The notes under the pieces are model-generated. The model worked only from the letters and a program-made list of their open reading frames with translations, was not told the origin of the DNA and made no database searches. Shown here one piece after another: positions 17,123 through 25,156 of a stretch of DNA of 47,120 nucleotides. Each line of letters starts with the position of its first letter. Position 1 is the stretch's first letter. The position numbers and the translations under genes are program-made. The stretch spans positions 1 to 47,120 of the forward strand of contig DBQY01000006.1 of NCBI GenBank assembly GCA_002305805.1, given 5' to 3'. The stretch comes from Atopobium sp. UBA1382 (GTDB lineage Bacteria > Actinomycetota > Coriobacteriia > Coriobacteriales > Atopobiaceae).

Positions 17123-17482
17123 ATGGGCTTTGCAAGGCTGGCGTCAGACGAGCATCCCGGTCGGCTGCTCGACGTCCGGGTGTTGACCACGTGGGCCGAG
17201 CGACTGCGCGGGCTCCTGGGAACCTCGGCGAGCGCGGGTGCGGTCCTGCTTGCTCGCTGCCCCTCCATTCACACGTTTGGGATGCGCTACTCAATCGACG
17301 TGGCGCTGCTGGGCGAGCTCGGCGAGGTGCTCGTCTCCAGGCGGGGCCTGCCCCCGCGGGAGTTCCTCTCCCATCCAGACGCATGCTGCGCCATCGAGCG
17401 GCCCGCTGCGGAGGGGGAGTGGCCTGAGCGGGGCGAGCACCTCTGGGTGGTCTCCATTGGCCCGGAGATGATTGGCAGATGA
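17123..17482 (+). CDS. DUF192 family protein
   Basis: 119 residues matching DUF192 (COG1430): TTWAERLRGLLGT, CPSIHTFGMRYSIDVALLGELGEVL (the family's conserved C..IHT.GMR..IDV.F.D), and a C-terminal small beta segment. Usual members are exported; this one lacks a clear signal peptide and so may be cytoplasmic. It starts 1 nt after the TadE-like stop and ends overlapping an alternative start of the FHA gene, so it is in the same operon. Molecular function of DUF192 is not established; its place in Tad operons suggests an accessory role. Confidence 0.8.
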   Translation: MGFARLASDEHPGRLLDVRVLTTWAERLRGLLGTSASAGAVLLARCPSIHTFGMRYSIDVALLGELGEVLVSRRGLPPREFLSHPDACCAIERPAAEGEWPERGEHLWVVSIGPEMIGR

Positions 17483-17496
17483 GGGAGGAGAGTGAC

Positions 17497-18042
17497 ATGA
17501 CTGAGACGGTCAGGAGCGAGTCGGTGGAGTACGAGACCAAGATCTGCCCGCGGTGCGGGGCAAAGCTCTATGCCGACATGAACGTCTGCTACGGATGCCT
17601 GTATGATTTCTCGAGAAACTCGTCGCGTCCCGAGCGCTCGGAGCTTCCCCTGGGAGGGCTCGACGAGAGTCCCGGGGAGACGCTGGACCTGAGCGCGGGG
17701 ACGGCGCGGATGGCTACGGACCGCGTGGGGATGGTCCTGAAGACCCCGTCAGTCGACCTGTGGGTGGCCGTGCCGCCACAGGGGGTGACGCTGGGCAGGG
17801 GCGAGCAGAACGATATCGTGCTCCACTCACGTGCCGTCTCAAGGTCCCACGCTCGTCTCGTCCCTACGCCAGACGGCATGGAAGCGAGCGACCTCGGGGC
17901 GAGAAACCCCCTGCGCTACCAGGGAAGGGACGTGCGGGGCAGGATTGTCGTTCCCTATGGCGGCACGCTCGACCTGTGCGGTTGCCTCATCGTCATGACC
18001 GGGCCGTCTCGGACGGGCCCCGCTCCCGGCTCTCAAAAATAG
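17497..18042 (+). CDS. Zinc-ribbon and FHA domain protein
   Basis: 181 residues from ATG 17497 (GGGAGGAG 6 nt upstream; an ATG at 17479 overlaps the previous stop but has no ribosome site). Residues about 15-35 form a zinc ribbon (CPRCGAKLYADMNVCYGC). Residues about 85-170 form an FHA domain: GVTLGRGEQNDIVLHSRAVS, then SRSHARL with the phosphothreonine-contact Arg and Ser. FHA domains bind phospho-Thr, usually from Ser/Thr kinases. Last gene of the Tad operon, so it may couple pilus assembly to kinase signalling; no kinase is in the window. Confidence 0.85.
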   Translation: MTETVRSESVEYETKICPRCGAKLYADMNVCYGCLYDFSRNSSRPERSELPLGGLDESPGETLDLSAGTARMATDRVGMVLKTPSVDLWVAVPPQGVTLGRGEQNDIVLHSRAVSRSHARLVPTPDGMEASDLGARNPLRYQGRDVRGRIVVPYGGTLDLCGCLIVMTGPSRTGPAPGSQK

Positions 18043-18045
18043 TCT

Positions 18046-18073
18046 TTGACACGCGGGGCGAGTTTGGTATAGT
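18046..18073 (+). promoter_or_regulatory. Promoter of tRNA-Phe
   Basis: TTGACA (18046-18051, perfect -35), 16-nt spacer, TATAGT (18068-18073) with an extended TG at 18065-18066. It ends 16 nt before the tRNA, the right distance for a direct start. Confidence 0.85.
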
Positions 18074-18089
18074 AATTCCCGCACCAAAT

Positions 18090-18165
18090 GGCTGGGTAGC
18101 TCAGTTGGTAGAGCAGGGGACTGAAAATCCCCGTGTCAGGGGTTCGACTCCCTTCCCCGCCACCA
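18090..18165 (+). tRNA. tRNA-Phe (GAA)
   Basis: 76 nt with encoded CCA. D-arm GCTC/GAGC, anticodon stem GGGGA/TCCCC with loop CTGAAAA (anticodon GAA), variable loop of 5, T-arm with loop TTCGACT. The acceptor stem pairs 6 of 7: GGCTGGG (1-7) with CCCCGCC (66-72) has a T4/C69 mismatch, and T-stem has a G50/T64 wobble. Own promoter and terminator surround it. Confidence 0.95.
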
Positions 18166-18175
18166 GAACTTGAGG

Positions 18176-18206
18176 CCCCTGGTCGCTCACGCGGCCAGGG
18201 GTTTTC
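18176..18206 (+). terminator. Rho-independent terminator after tRNA-Phe
   Basis: Eleven-bp stem CCCCTGGTCGC (18176-18186) with GCGGCCAGGGG (18191-18201), TCAC loop, then TTTT. It ends two bases before the stop codon of the convergent acylphosphatase gene. Confidence 0.9.
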
Positions 18207-18207
18207 C

Positions 18208-18546
18208 TTAGTAGCGCACCACGAACTCGCGCTCGCCCCGCACCACGGGGATCTCGTCGCGCTTGTCGATCGTGTAGCTCGTGCGTCCGCCGCGGCTCAT
18301 CTCCTCCAACATCTGCGAGAAGAACGCCCCTACGTGCTCCGACTCGCCCTGGATTTCGGCCGTCACCGAACCGTCCAGCTCGTTTCTCACCCAGCCAGTG
18401 AGGGAGAGCCTGCGGGCGACCATGGAGGCTGTCCAGCGGAATCCCACGCCCTGCACCCGTCCGACAAAGCGCACGTGCAGTCGCTTGGTGTTCTCAGGCG
18501 TGGGGGCAGCCTCCGTTCGGCGCTCTCTGTTCCAGAATGGCGACAT
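18208..18546 (-). CDS. acyP: Acylphosphatase
   Basis: Small cytoplasmic enzyme hydrolysing acyl phosphates. 112 residues; the core LHVRFVGRVQGVGFRW carries the family signature with the catalytic Arg of GRVQGVGFR, and GWVRNELDGSVTAEIQGE carries the catalytic Asn. The first 20 residues are a variable extension longer than usual (family about 90). Start ATG with AAGGAG 5 nt upstream. Divergent from the tannase-like gene and convergent with tRNA-Phe. Contains a copy of GCGAGAAGAACG at 18315-18326 in frame. Confidence 0.92.
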   Translation of the reverse strand: MSPFWNRERRTEAAPTPENTKRLHVRFVGRVQGVGFRWTASMVARRLSLTGWVRNELDGSVTAEIQGESEHVGAFFSQMLEEMSRGGRTSYTIDKRDEIPVVRGEREFVVRY

Positions 18547-18617
18547 CGCGGCTCCTTCCGACGACGGCTCTCAAGAATGTGGGCGTCGCATGGCCGTCCG
18601 GCACGCCTGCGGCCAGT

Positions 18618-18626
18618 TGCTACAAT
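18618..18626 (+). promoter_or_regulatory. Extended -10 promoter of tannase-like lipoprotein operon
   Basis: TGCTACAAT: extended TG then TACAAT (18621-18626), 37 nt before the ATG, in the divergent gap with acyP. No good -35, as allowed for extended -10 promoters. Confidence 0.55.
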
Positions 18627-18663
18627 GATACCTGCGCCTTCGTGCCTACGCAGAGGAGAGACC

Positions 18664-20577
18664 ATGGGCTGCACACGTAGAGAGTTCCTCGCCCTCGCGT
18701 CCGTGGGGACGATCGCCGGGATGGCGGGCTGTACGCCGTCCCAGCCGGCCCAGGAGGCGACCCCTCCCACCAGCGACCCCACAAAACCCTCCGTTGACGT
18801 CACGGAGTTCGAGAGCCTCGCCCTCGATCCCTCCGCGTGGCGCTACGACAGCGACAACAACATCTACTACCAGCTCGGTCTTCCCTATTGCCTCAATCCT
18901 GCCACCGAGACCTACGAGTCTCTGGCCATCTTCGTGCCCGGGGCGTACTTCACCGCCGAGAAGGACGGTGACACCTACACCTGCACGGTGAACGAGAAGG
19001 CGGTGGTGGGGAGCTTCACGCCCGCCACGGCTCCGATTCTTCTGCCCATCAACTCCGGCACCCTCTCCGCTCAGGAGAGCCCCACCGCCTACGGGCCCGA
19101 GGGGCTCGCACCCTATCTGGGAGAGGGCTGCGTCTACGTGTACGCCGGGTTCCGCGGGCGCTCCGCGGCGGTCGATACGGCGACCGGGTCCGACGAGCTC
19201 ATCGCCGGAGGCTCGCCTTGGCCCGTCGTGGACCTCAAGGCAGCCATCCGCTATCTGCGCTACAACGCCGACGTCCTGCCCTGTGACGCGAGCCGCACCT
19301 TCGTCTTTGGGTTTGGTGCCGGAGGCGGTCTCTCCGCGGTTCTCGGTGCCTCCGGAGACTCCGAGCTCTTTGACCCGTATCTCGAGGAGATTGGCGCCAT
19401 CACCCATGACGCTGCGGGTGCGGACGTCTCGGACGCGATTGCGGGAAGCGCCTCCTGGTGCCCCGTCACCTCGTACGACATGGCCGACGCCGCCTACGAG
19501 TGGTGCCAGGGGCAGTACTCGAGCGAGGGGACGCGCGCCGAGGGGACGTGGACCCAGATGCTCTCGAGGGACCTCGCCGCGGCCTACGGTGCCTGGGTGA
19601 ACGAGATGGATCTGCGCGACGAGGATGACGTCCAGCTAACGCTCGACGAAACGGAGGCGGGCGTCTACGCGATGGGCTCGTATGCGGAGTCCCTTCTCGC
19701 GGAGATTGACGACGCGGCGACCCACTTTGTCCAGAACACCCCCTTCCCCTATACCTACACCCCCCAGCGCCTCGAGGCGCCCACCTTCCCCGGCGACCCC
19801 AACCTCGTGACCGCGCGCCTTGCGGACACGGCGACCCCGGGTGCCGCCGAGGGCGAGGCGGCCGCCGACGGCACCGGCGAGCGGGAGGCCGGTACGGCCG
19901 ACGGGTCCGACGCCCTGGCCGGCGTGGCGCAGGTCCAGTCCACGATCTACGACTCTGCGCAGAGCTACTTCTCGGCGCTCAACGAGGACACGTGGTGGAT
20001 CAACTACAACCATCGCTCCTCAAGCGTCTCGGTCTCCAGCCTGCGCGACTTCGTCATGCACCTGCGCCCCGCGCGGCTCTCCACCTCCCCGTTCGACCAG
20101 CCCGACCGCAGCTCCCGCGCCAACCAGCTCTTTGGTGTTGGGGAGGAGTCCACGCTGCACTTCTCGACGTGTGTCGCCGACGTGGTCGCCGCGGGTGCGG
20201 AGACGTTCTCGAGTTGCGAGGACTGGAACGTCACCCTTGAGTCTGCCTGGGCGGACGACCTCGAGAAGGTCGACGCGCTGGGGACCGGCATGGTCGAGCG
20301 CGTCTCGATGATGAACCCCCTCATGTGGCTGAGCGGCCACTACGAGGGGTATGGGCAGTCGACGGTCGCCCCGCACTGGCGCGTCAACGAGGGCCTGTTC
20401 GATACGGAGACCTCGCTCGCAACGGCAGCGAACATCGTCTTCGCGCTGCGCAAGTACGACGGCGTCACGGATGTCGCCCATACCCCCGTGTGGGGCCAGG
20501 GCCATGTGCTCGCCGAACGCTCCGGATCCGCGACCTCCAATCTCCTCGACTGGGTCGTCGCCTGCTGTGTCTCGTAG
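18664..20577 (+). CDS. Tannase/feruloyl-esterase-like Tat lipoprotein with altered nucleophile
   Basis: 637 residues, exported and anchored. N-terminus TRREFLALASVG is a twin-arginine signal, and the lipobox MAGC places the lipid on Cys23. The body matches large alpha/beta hydrolases of the tannase-like (subtype B) type: YLRYNADVLPCDASRTFVFG then the nucleophile elbow, and a C-terminal acid/His region with WGQGHVLAERSG (likely catalytic His). The elbow reads GFGAGGG; related enzymes have GxSxGG, so the expected Ser is Gly218 (GGT, 19315-19317). With His and surrounding fold kept, this is probably a substrate-binding or altered-activity lipoprotein. Start ATG 18664 has AGGAG upstream; the frame is open further upstream but without signal. 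Followed directly by brnQ. Confidence 0.75.
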   Translation: MGCTRREFLALASVGTIAGMAGCTPSQPAQEATPPTSDPTKPSVDVTEFESLALDPSAWRYDSDNNIYYQLGLPYCLNPATETYESLAIFVPGAYFTAEKDGDTYTCTVNEKAVVGSFTPATAPILLPINSGTLSAQESPTAYGPEGLAPYLGEGCVYVYAGFRGRSAAVDTATGSDELIAGGSPWPVVDLKAAIRYLRYNADVLPCDASRTFVFGFGAGGGLSAVLGASGDSELFDPYLEEIGAITHDAAGADVSDAIAGSASWCPVTSYDMADAAYEWCQGQYSSEGTRAEGTWTQMLSRDLAAAYGAWVNEMDLRDEDDVQLTLDETEAGVYAMGSYAESLLAEIDDAATHFVQNTPFPYTYTPQRLEAPTFPGDPNLVTARLADTATPGAAEGEAAADGTGEREAGTADGSDALAGVAQVQSTIYDSAQSYFSALNEDTWWINYNHRSSSVSVSSLRDFVMHLRPARLSTSPFDQPDRSSRANQLFGVGEESTLHFSTCVADVVAAGAETFSSCEDWNVTLESAWADDLEKVDALGTGMVERVSMMNPLMWLSGHYEGYGQSTVAPHWRVNEGLFDTETSLATAANIVFALRKYDGVTDVAHTPVWGQGHVLAERSGSATSNLLDWVVACCVS

Positions 20578-21915
20578 GTGAGGGGATTGGGTTCCGGCAA
20601 GCAGGGGGAGACCGCGCTCTCCCCGCGACAGTCGCTCTTCGTGGGCGTGACGCTCTTCTCGATGTTCTTTGGTGCGGGTAACCTCATCCTGCCTCCGCTC
20701 CTGGGTGTCCAGGCGGGGGTGGACAGCCCCGTCGCGCTTCTCGGCTTCCTCTTGGCGGGCGTGGGCCTGCCCGTGCTGGGAATCGTCGCCGTGGCGCTCT
20801 CGGGCACGCTGCGCGACCTCGCCGCGCGAGTCCACCCGACCTTTGCGCGCGTGTTCGTGGCGCTCGTGTACCTTGCGATTGGTCCATGCCTCGCCATACC
20901 GCGTACGGCCTCGACCGCGTTCGAGATGCTCGCCCCGCTTCTGGGGGAGGGCGTCTCGCACGAGGTGGCGCAGCTCGCCTTCTCCGTTGCCTTCTTCGCG
21001 CTGGCCTATGCGCTCGCCATGCGCCCGGGGCGCCTCACCCGCCTGCTCGGCCGGGTGACCGGCCCCGCGCTCATCCTGTTCATCGTGGCGGTGGTTGCCG
21101 CCTCGGTGGCCTCGCTCGCGGGGGCCGGGACGCTCCCTGCCGCCTCGCCGATCGCCCCCTATGACGGCAACGCCGCGATTCAGGGCTTTCTCACCGGCTA
21201 CCAGACGATGGACCTGCTTGCCTCGCTCACCTTTGGCCTGGTCATCGCCATAAACGTGCGCAACCTCGGGGTGAGCAGCACGGGCGGCGTCATGCGCGAG
21301 GTCTGCCGTGCGGGTGTGCTGGCCGGCGTCCTCATGGTCGCCGTCTACGGCGGCCTTACCATCGTGGGCTTCGAGCAGTGCGAAGCCCTGGCGGGTGCCA
21401 CCAATGGCGCCGCGGTCATCACTGCGTCTGCGACCGCCCACTTTGGGGTCGCGGGCACCGTCCTTGTGGCCGCCATCTTCCTGCTCGCGTGCCTCAACGT
21501 CTGTATCGGCCTCATCAGCTGCTGCGGTTCCTACTTCGCAGACGAGCTGCCCCACGTGTCGTATCGCGGCTGCGCGCTGGCGTTCGCCGTCTTCTCATGC
21601 GCCGTTGCCAACCTCGGGCTCGACGCGATTCTCGGCCTCTCCGCCACCTTGCTCGGTGCGATGTACCCCATTGCGATCGTACTCGTCTTCCTGGGCATGT
21701 TCCGTCGCCTCGTCGACCGCCGGCCGCGCGTCTGGCGCTGGGCCGTTTGCGTGGCCGCCGTCGTGAGCGTCACGGAGGTCGCCCGGACGGCGCTGGGCCT
21801 GCCGGCACTCCCGCTCCCGCTCGCGGACGTGGGCCTCGGTTGGGTGCTTCCCACGATTGCCGGCGCACTGATTGCGCTTCTCCTGCTCGCTGCTGCTCGA
21901 AAGGACCAACGATGA
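20578..21915 (+). CDS. brnQ: BrnQ branched-chain amino acid:cation symporter
   Basis: 445 residues, about 12 membrane helices, LIVCS family. N-terminal signature TLFSMFFGAGNLILPPLLG is diagnostic, followed by IGPCLAIPRTASTAFEM and GYQTMDLLASLTFG. Imports Leu, Ile and Val. The start is GTG 20578 immediately after the previous TAG, with no clear ribosome site, so it probably depends on translational coupling to the lipoprotein gene. Its stop overlaps the cyclophilin ATG (ATGA). The three genes look like one operon. Confidence 0.93.
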   Translation: MRGLGSGKQGETALSPRQSLFVGVTLFSMFFGAGNLILPPLLGVQAGVDSPVALLGFLLAGVGLPVLGIVAVALSGTLRDLAARVHPTFARVFVALVYLAIGPCLAIPRTASTAFEMLAPLLGEGVSHEVAQLAFSVAFFALAYALAMRPGRLTRLLGRVTGPALILFIVAVVAASVASLAGAGTLPAASPIAPYDGNAAIQGFLTGYQTMDLLASLTFGLVIAINVRNLGVSSTGGVMREVCRAGVLAGVLMVAVYGGLTIVGFEQCEALAGATNGAAVITASATAHFGVAGTVLVAAIFLLACLNVCIGLISCCGSYFADELPHVSYRGCALAFAVFSCAVANLGLDAILGLSATLLGAMYPIAIVLVFLGMFRRLVDRRPRVWRWAVCVAAVVSVTEVARTALGLPALPLPLADVGLGWVLPTIAGALIALLLLAAARKDQR

Positions 21916-22577
21916 TCAGATCAAAGGGTCTGCTGCCACTCGTTCTTCTCGCCACTGCGCTCGTGGCCTTTGTCGCCGTGGGGTGCGCGGGCCCCGATGC
22001 GGGCACGACCACGGCCGACGAGGGATCCTCGCGGGCGCAGGGCTCCGTCGAGGTGGACCCGGACGACCCCTACGCGACGGGCATCCATCACGCGCGCATC
22101 GAGGTGGAGGGCTACGGGACCATAGAGGTGACGCTCAACGCCAACGTCGCGCCGATCACGGTGGCCAACTTCTGTCACCTGGCCGAGGACGGCTTCTACG
22201 ACGGCCTCACGTTCCATCGCGTGGTGCCCGGCTTTATGATCCAGGGCGGCGACCCGTCTGGTGACGGAACGGGTGGCTCCGACCAGACCATTACCGGCGA
22301 GTTCTCCTCCAACGGCATCGAGAACAGCATTCCGCACACGCGCGGCATGATCTCCATGGCGCGCGCGGGCGATCCCAACTCCGCCAGCTCGCAGTTCTTT
22401 ATCATGCAGGAGACCACGTCCTCGCTCGACGGCGAATACGCGGCCTTTGGGACCGTGACCTCGGGCATGGAGGTCGTCGACGCCATCTGTGAGAAGGTCC
22501 CCGTGGCAAACGAGCAGAGTGGGCTCGTGGCGCCGGAGAACCAGCCGGTCATCTCCTCCGTTGAGATCCTCGACTAG
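21912..22577 (+). CDS. Cyclophilin-type peptidyl-prolyl isomerase lipoprotein
   Basis: 221 residues. Signal peptide with lipobox VAVGC (Cys25), a Thr/Ser/Asp-rich linker to about residue 55, then a cyclophilin domain: TVANFCHLAEDGFYDGLTFHRVVPGFMIQGGDP holds the catalytic Arg in FHRV, followed by ISMARAGDPNSASSQFFI (Gln and Phe of the active site) and AAFGTVTSGMEVVD. Folds secreted proteins outside the cell. Would be lipidated by the Lgt encoded at 39696. ATG overlaps the brnQ stop. The long frame open upstream is the brnQ shadow. Confidence 0.93.
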   Translation: MIRSKGLLPLVLLATALVAFVAVGCAGPDAGTTTADEGSSRAQGSVEVDPDDPYATGIHHARIEVEGYGTIEVTLNANVAPITVANFCHLAEDGFYDGLTFHRVVPGFMIQGGDPSGDGTGGSDQTITGEFSSNGIENSIPHTRGMISMARAGDPNSASSQFFIMQETTSSLDGEYAAFGTVTSGMEVVDAICEKVPVANEQSGLVAPENQPVISSVEILD

Positions 22578-22684
22578 AGGCTTGGGGACCATCCGACTCC
22601 ATAATGGTAAATGCAAAAAAATAGCCATATGACTGCCCTATGACAATACTCTTTCCGTAAACGGCGCGAAATCCGCTCTTTTCG

Positions 22685-22693
22685 TGGTATACT
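22685..22693 (+). promoter_or_regulatory. Extended -10 promoter of CarD-like gene
   Basis: TGGTATACT: extended TG and TATACT (22688-22693), 24 nt before the ATG. The 140-nt gap 22578-22717 before the gene is AT-richer than average and has no other feature I can support. Confidence 0.6.
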
Positions 22694-22717
22694 CAACCCA
22701 CGTGAAAGGAGCGGCGT

Positions 22718-23218
22718 ATGTATTCCGTGGGAGACTACCTCGTTCACCCGGGCCAGGGCGTTTGTCAGGTGAGGGATGTGACGAGCGGTCCGCAGGCGGT
22801 CTACCAGCTGCTCCCCATTGGGAAGCGCCATCCGGTCCACATCAGCTTTCCGGTTGCCAACGAGGGGCGCCTGCGCCCCGTCCTCTCGCGCGCCGAGGCG
22901 CGGCAGATCATCGAGGACTACCCGACGATCGAGGTCGAGAGCTTCCAGGCGCGCAACAACTCCCTCGAGGAGGAGCACTATCGCAACGAGATGCGACAGG
23001 GGTCCTGTCGCGATTCCGTGCGCATCGTGAAGACCTTCCGCGCCCGGATCGCCGAGCTCTCCTCGCGTAACAAGAAGCCGCCCGTCGCCTACGAGCGCAT
23101 CCTCAAGGAGGCGAGCGAGCGCTCGTGCTCCGAGCTCGCGGTCGCGCTCGACTGCACGCCCGAGGACGTGGTGGTGCTCTTCCGGCGCAGCATGGGGGAG
23201 ATTCCCGAGGAGAACTAG
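22718..23218 (+). CDS. CarD-family transcription regulator
   Basis: 166 residues. Residues 1-60 form the RNA-polymerase interacting Tudor-like domain (YSVGDYLVHPGQGVCQVRDV, then YQLLPIGKRHPVHISFPV), and residues 65-166 form a helical DNA-binding part. CarD proteins bind RNAP beta and stabilise open complexes at rRNA and other promoters in actinobacteria and relatives. ATG with AAAGGAG 6 nt upstream. Shorter C-terminal region with FRRSMGEIPEEN end. Monocistronic by spacing. Confidence 0.88.
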   Translation: MYSVGDYLVHPGQGVCQVRDVTSGPQAVYQLLPIGKRHPVHISFPVANEGRLRPVLSRAEARQIIEDYPTIEVESFQARNNSLEEEHYRNEMRQGSCRDSVRIVKTFRARIAELSSRNKKPPVAYERILKEASERSCSELAVALDCTPEDVVVLFRRSMGEIPEEN

Positions 23219-23335
23219 GGCGACCGTGCCCCCCGGTTACCGTTTGCGCTCAGGGTCATGTGAGGGCTGTGTAATTCTCGCCCGTGACCGTACAATGGTG
23301 GACACGCAACGTAACCGTTCCAGGGAGGATTCACG

Positions 23336-23626
23336 ATGACGTCCGATCAGGGGGCCTGCGGGAGCAGGGCAATCATTACCGTGCTGGGAACCGACCGTCC
23401 GGGCATCGTCGCCGCGGTCGCGGGCGCGCTCAGCGAGCGCGAGGCCAACATTCTGGACATCTCGCAGACCATCCTGCAGGGCATCTTCACGATGACCATG
23501 CTCATCGATCTTGGTCAGGCCGACTTCTCCGAGCTCAAGGACCGTCTCGATGAGCTTGCGGAGACCCTCGGCGTGCAGATCATGCTGCAGCGCGAGGACG
23601 TCTTCCGGTACATGTACCGTCTCTAG
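23336..23626 (+). CDS. ACT-domain regulatory protein (UPF0237 type)
   Basis: 96 residues, a single ACT domain: ITVLGTDRPGIVAAVAGALSE, then ANILDISQTILQGIFTMTMLI. This matches the UPF0237 group, whose gene is usually followed by UPF0210 (PFL family). Here the next gene is citrate synthase instead. ACT domains bind small ligands, often amino acids. ATG with GGGAGG 7-8 nt upstream. A TACAAT at 23291-23296 may be its -10. Role unknown. Confidence 0.85.
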   Translation: MTSDQGACGSRAIITVLGTDRPGIVAAVAGALSEREANILDISQTILQGIFTMTMLIDLGQADFSELKDRLDELAETLGVQIMLQREDVFRYMYRL

Positions 23627-23640
23627 GCGCCAATTCGAGC

Positions 23641-23659
23641 GGGCCGGCGCGCCCGGCCC
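23641..23659 (+). other. Intercistronic hairpin between ACT gene and gltA
   Basis: GGGCCGG (23641-23647) pairs with CCGGCCC (23653-23659) around CGCGC, just before the gltA ribosome site. No T-run, so it may influence mRNA stability or gltA translation. Confidence 0.35.
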
Positions 23660-23674
23660 CGGGAGGAGGTCCCG

Positions 23675-25126
23675 ATGATTCACCTGCCCAAGGGCGGCGG
23701 GCGACCCATTCTTACCCCGCGCGACACCCCCGCCTTCGACCACGTGGCGGATGCTTATCCCACGCCTTCCGTGGGGCTGGGGCTCCCTCCCGTCTCTGAC
23801 GGCCTCTATCACGGCTACGAGGACGTGGACGTGGTGCCCGCGGAGCTCTACGCCAAGTACGACGTCAAGCGCGGCCTGCGCAACGCCGACGGCTCGGGCG
23901 TGCTCGTGGGTCTCACCACGATCTCCAACGTGCACGGCTACAACAGGACCGACCACGGCGTGGAGCCCGACGAGGGTGACCTCATCTACCGCGGCTACCG
24001 CGTCGCCGACCTCATCGGCCACTCCCAGGCGGAGGACCGCTTTGGTTACGAGGAGGTCGCCTACCTGCTCATCTCCGGTAAGCTTCCCACGCGCGAGGAG
24101 CTCGACGACTTCCGCGCCCGTATCGATGCCCGCAAGCAGCTGCCCGAGGGCTACTTCGGGATCTTCCCGCGCGCCACGTACAGCCACAACATCATGAACG
24201 TGCTTCAGCGCGCGACGCTGCTGCTCTACGCCTTCGACCCCAACCCGGACGACACCTCGCCCACGCACGAGATCGACGTGGCGCTCTCGCTGCTCGGCCG
24301 TTGGCCGCGTACGGCGGCGGTGGCGCATGCCGCGCACAAGGCCGAGCTCGCGGACGAGAAGCTCATGGTGCCCCCGGTGCGCGAGGGCTACTCGATGGCG
24401 GAGACCGTCCTTGACGTCCTGCGCAGTGACGAGGGCTTCTCGCACGACGAGGCGATGCTGCTCGACGTCATGCTCATCCTGCACGCGGAGCACGGAGGCG
24501 GCAACAACTCCACCTTCGCCACGCGCGTCCTCTCGTCCTCCGGCACCGACGCCTACTCCGCCTACGCCGCGGCAATCGGCTCGCTCAAGGGCCCCAAGCA
24601 CGGTGGTGCCAATTTCAAGGTGGGCGGCATGATCGACGACGTAGCCGCGCACGTGCGCCACTGGGACTCCGAGGACGAGGTGGCGAGCTACCTGGCCAAG
24701 ATCGTTCGCAAGGAGGCCTTCGACAAGAGCGGCCTCATCTACGGTCTGGGTCACGCGGTCTATACGCTCTCCGACCCGCGCGCCGTCATCGTGAAGAAGT
24801 ACGCGCGCAAGGTGGCGGAGGAGAAGGGCCTCCTCGAGCGCTTCTCGCTCATCGAGAGCATCGAGCGACTCGGTCCGCAGGTCATGCATGACGTCAAGGG
24901 GTCGGGCAAGGCCATCTGCGCCAACATCGACCTCTACACGGGCTTCATCTACTCGATGCTCGGGATCGAGCCGGATCTCTACACGGCCATCTTCGCGATG
25001 GCGCGCCTTGCCGGCTGGACCGCGCACCGCATGGAGGAGCTCTATGGCGCCGGCCGCATCATTCGCCCGGCCTACAACTCCGTCATGCCTCACGGCGGCG
25101 ACTACGTGCCTCTGGACGAGCGGTAA
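23675..25126 (+). CDS. gltA: Citrate synthase
   Basis: Condenses oxaloacetate and acetyl-CoA to citrate. 483 residues, longer than the bacterial 370-430 because of an N-terminal extension of about 100 residues (DTPAFDHVADAYPTPSVG and following). Core signatures: EDRFGYEEVAYLLISGKLPT, LILHAEHGGGNNSTFATRV (catalytic His in AEHGGG), GSLKGPKHGGAN (His of the second motif) and GLGHAVYTLSDPRA with the catalytic region near the end. ATG with GGGAGGAGG upstream. In fermentative actinobacteria it supports glutamate synthesis rather than a full citric acid cycle; that is an inference. Confidence 0.93.
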   Translation: MIHLPKGGGRPILTPRDTPAFDHVADAYPTPSVGLGLPPVSDGLYHGYEDVDVVPAELYAKYDVKRGLRNADGSGVLVGLTTISNVHGYNRTDHGVEPDEGDLIYRGYRVADLIGHSQAEDRFGYEEVAYLLISGKLPTREELDDFRARIDARKQLPEGYFGIFPRATYSHNIMNVLQRATLLLYAFDPNPDDTSPTHEIDVALSLLGRWPRTAAVAHAAHKAELADEKLMVPPVREGYSMAETVLDVLRSDEGFSHDEAMLLDVMLILHAEHGGGNNSTFATRVLSSSGTDAYSAYAAAIGSLKGPKHGGANFKVGGMIDDVAAHVRHWDSEDEVASYLAKIVRKEAFDKSGLIYGLGHAVYTLSDPRAVIVKKYARKVAEEKGLLERFSLIESIERLGPQVMHDVKGSGKAICANIDLYTGFIYSMLGIEPDLYTAIFAMARLAGWTAHRMEELYGAGRIIRPAYNSVMPHGGDYVPLDER

Positions 25127-25156
25127 CGCCGTCCTTCTCGACGTGCCGTTAAGAGT

